Origin: Mortierella alpina
Taxonomy: Eukaryota; Mortierellomycota; Mortierellomycetes; Mortierellales; Mortierellaceae
NCBI GenBank assembly: GCA_029449245.1
Contig: JANATF010000002.1
Span: 3,658,001-3,722,000, forward strand
Length of the DNA: 64,000 bases
Direction: 5' to 3'
Shown in pieces: positions 62,930 to 64,000 of the stretch (position 1 is the first letter of the stretch; each line of letters starts with the position of its first letter). The position numbers and the translations under genes were made by a program. The notes under the pieces are model-generated. The model saw nothing but the letters and a program-made list of their open reading frames with translations, made no database searches and was not told where the DNA came from.

Positions 62930-64000
62930 GAACTTGTTTACTCCTCACACCCTTCTAAAACGATTTTTAGCATCCCGAAGCATTTTCAATCTATATTGGC
63001 CTAACCGGCTGTACTACATATGCTTCTTCCACAAAAAACCAGCGTCTTAAGCGAGCCAAACAGTTCTTGAACAGCAGAAGCAACCTCAACGAGATGAAAG
63101 CACTTTTTCCTCAAAATCTCTGTAAGTGCAAAGTCCCTCTCTAAGTGCAAGGCCAATCTATAAGTGCAAGCTCTCTCTAAGTGCAAGACCTCCTTAAATG
63201 GAAACTTCTCTTTTTCGAATACCCCTCTAATTCGAAAACCTCTGTAATTGATTCCCTCTCTAATATCCAACCCTTAGTAATCGAACGCCCTCTGTAATTG
63301 ACAACCTTCTGCAAATGAATGCAATCTTAAGGAGATCATCCACATGGTAAGCGCACTCAAATAGTCCGTCTCCAATTCTTCACACACCATTTCCGTATTC
63401 TCGTATTGTTGAGCAATTGAAGTACTCCAATTGCTTGCCCCAATACTGGTTACACTGAATCTTACTTCTCTTTAGAATTTTACACCTCATTAAATTTTCG
63501 CACTTCCTCGATTTCATATTTGAGAGCAATTGAAGGTGTGCAATAGTTCCCCTACACCCCTCGAACCCCTAAATATTCGGGTGCTGAGATTTTCACGCTA
63601 CTCAAAAATTTCACACTTCCCGGATTTCATATTTCAGAGCAACTGGAGGTGTGCAACAGTTTCCCAACATCCATGGAAGCTCAAAATACATGATTGCTGT
63701 GATTTTGACACTTTTCGAAATCTCACACTTTCTGGATTTTTTATTTGAAAGCAATTGAAGGTGCGTAACAGTTATCCAACACCCCTCGAATCTCAAAATG
63801 CTCGGTTCCTGAGATTTTAACACTTGTCTAAAATTTCACACTTCCGTATTTTCACAATTATTGTAAGAAATGCTTCAGGCGTGCTAAATTTATGATGTTA
63901 TTTGTCAATTTCATATCGATCGAATAAGCAAATCTCATTTAATGTTCAAATGCCAATTGATCGCACAATTTCATTTGACGATCGTCGTTCAATCGAGAGT
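62930..64000. other. repeat-rich region at the window end, no gene seen
   Basis: Contains degenerate 18-22 bp repeats built on CTCTAAGTGCAAG and CTCTGTAATTGA (about 63118-63310), followed by 112-bp tandem repeats. AT-rich toward the end. No open frame with a domain. Confidence 0.5.
63480..63860. repeat. 112-bp tandem repeat, about three and a half copies
   Basis: The landmark GAGCAATTGAAGGTGTG and its variants recur with the GC at 63526, 63639 and 63751 (periods 113 and 112). Each copy also has TTTCACACTTCC-GGATTTCATATTT before it and CCAACACCCCTCGAA-CTCAAAAT after it. Copies differ by about 15-20 percent by eye. Confidence 0.85.

Overview
The window is nuclear DNA of a filamentous fungus. 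Genes carry many short GT-AG introns, and all proteins are of fungal type (Dbp5, Rio1, class II dihydroorotase, LIS1/PAC1, Rho1, PMA1, Rpn5, Sgf29, Som1, MCFD2-like). An early-diverging lineage such as Mortierella is my inference. It rests on the intron-rich LIS1 and Rho1 genes and on a single-pass membrane protein with RGPH-type tail repeats; no marker gene proves it.

Layout. 1-408 is the 3' end of a gene made of 34-residue zinc-knuckle repeats. 527-17899 holds a membrane protein, a Tvp15/COPI-associated-like protein, DBP5, RIO1, URA4 (dihydroorotase), an acidic unknown and a large RhoGAP-like protein. 17900-29025 holds LIS1/PAC1, RHO1 and the plasma-membrane proton ATPase, separated by long pyrimidine- or GA-rich intergenic DNA. 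29026-34500 is a nearly gene-free stretch. 34501-43581 is compact: RPN5 and SGF29 share a promoter, a PNPOx-ferredoxin-reductase fusion and a Som1-like gene share another, and MCFD2-like and VOC-family genes follow. 43582-47649 is gene-poor and holds decayed long-period repeats, plus the last two exons of a possible CENP-W-like gene.

The most striking region is 47650-61455, a three-level nest of mobile elements that can be read from target-site duplications. An about 4.1-kb hAT DNA transposon (hAT-1, transposase on minus) sits in host DNA between 8-bp repeats GTTAGAAG. A second copy (hAT-2, transposase on plus) is inserted just upstream of the hAT-1 transposase ATG, between copies of GGTGGAGG. 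A complete chromodomain Ty3/gypsy retrotransposon with two identical 258-bp LTRs is inserted in the second transposase intron of hAT-2, between copies of CAAAC. Both transposases are open over 749 codons when spliced, and the retroelement has intact gag and pol joined by a GGGAAAC -1 frameshift site. All three insertions look recent. The hAT ends carry long arrays of a 16-bp unit (ATTCGACTCGAC plus four variable bases) whose copy number differs between two copies whose coding exons are the same length.

The cellular genes do not form a functional cluster. They are housekeeping functions: mRNA export, 40S maturation, pyrimidine synthesis, Rho signalling and cell polarity, dynein regulation, proton pumping, proteasome, SAGA and secretion. 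61456-64000 is repeat-rich and gene-poor, with one possible short exon.
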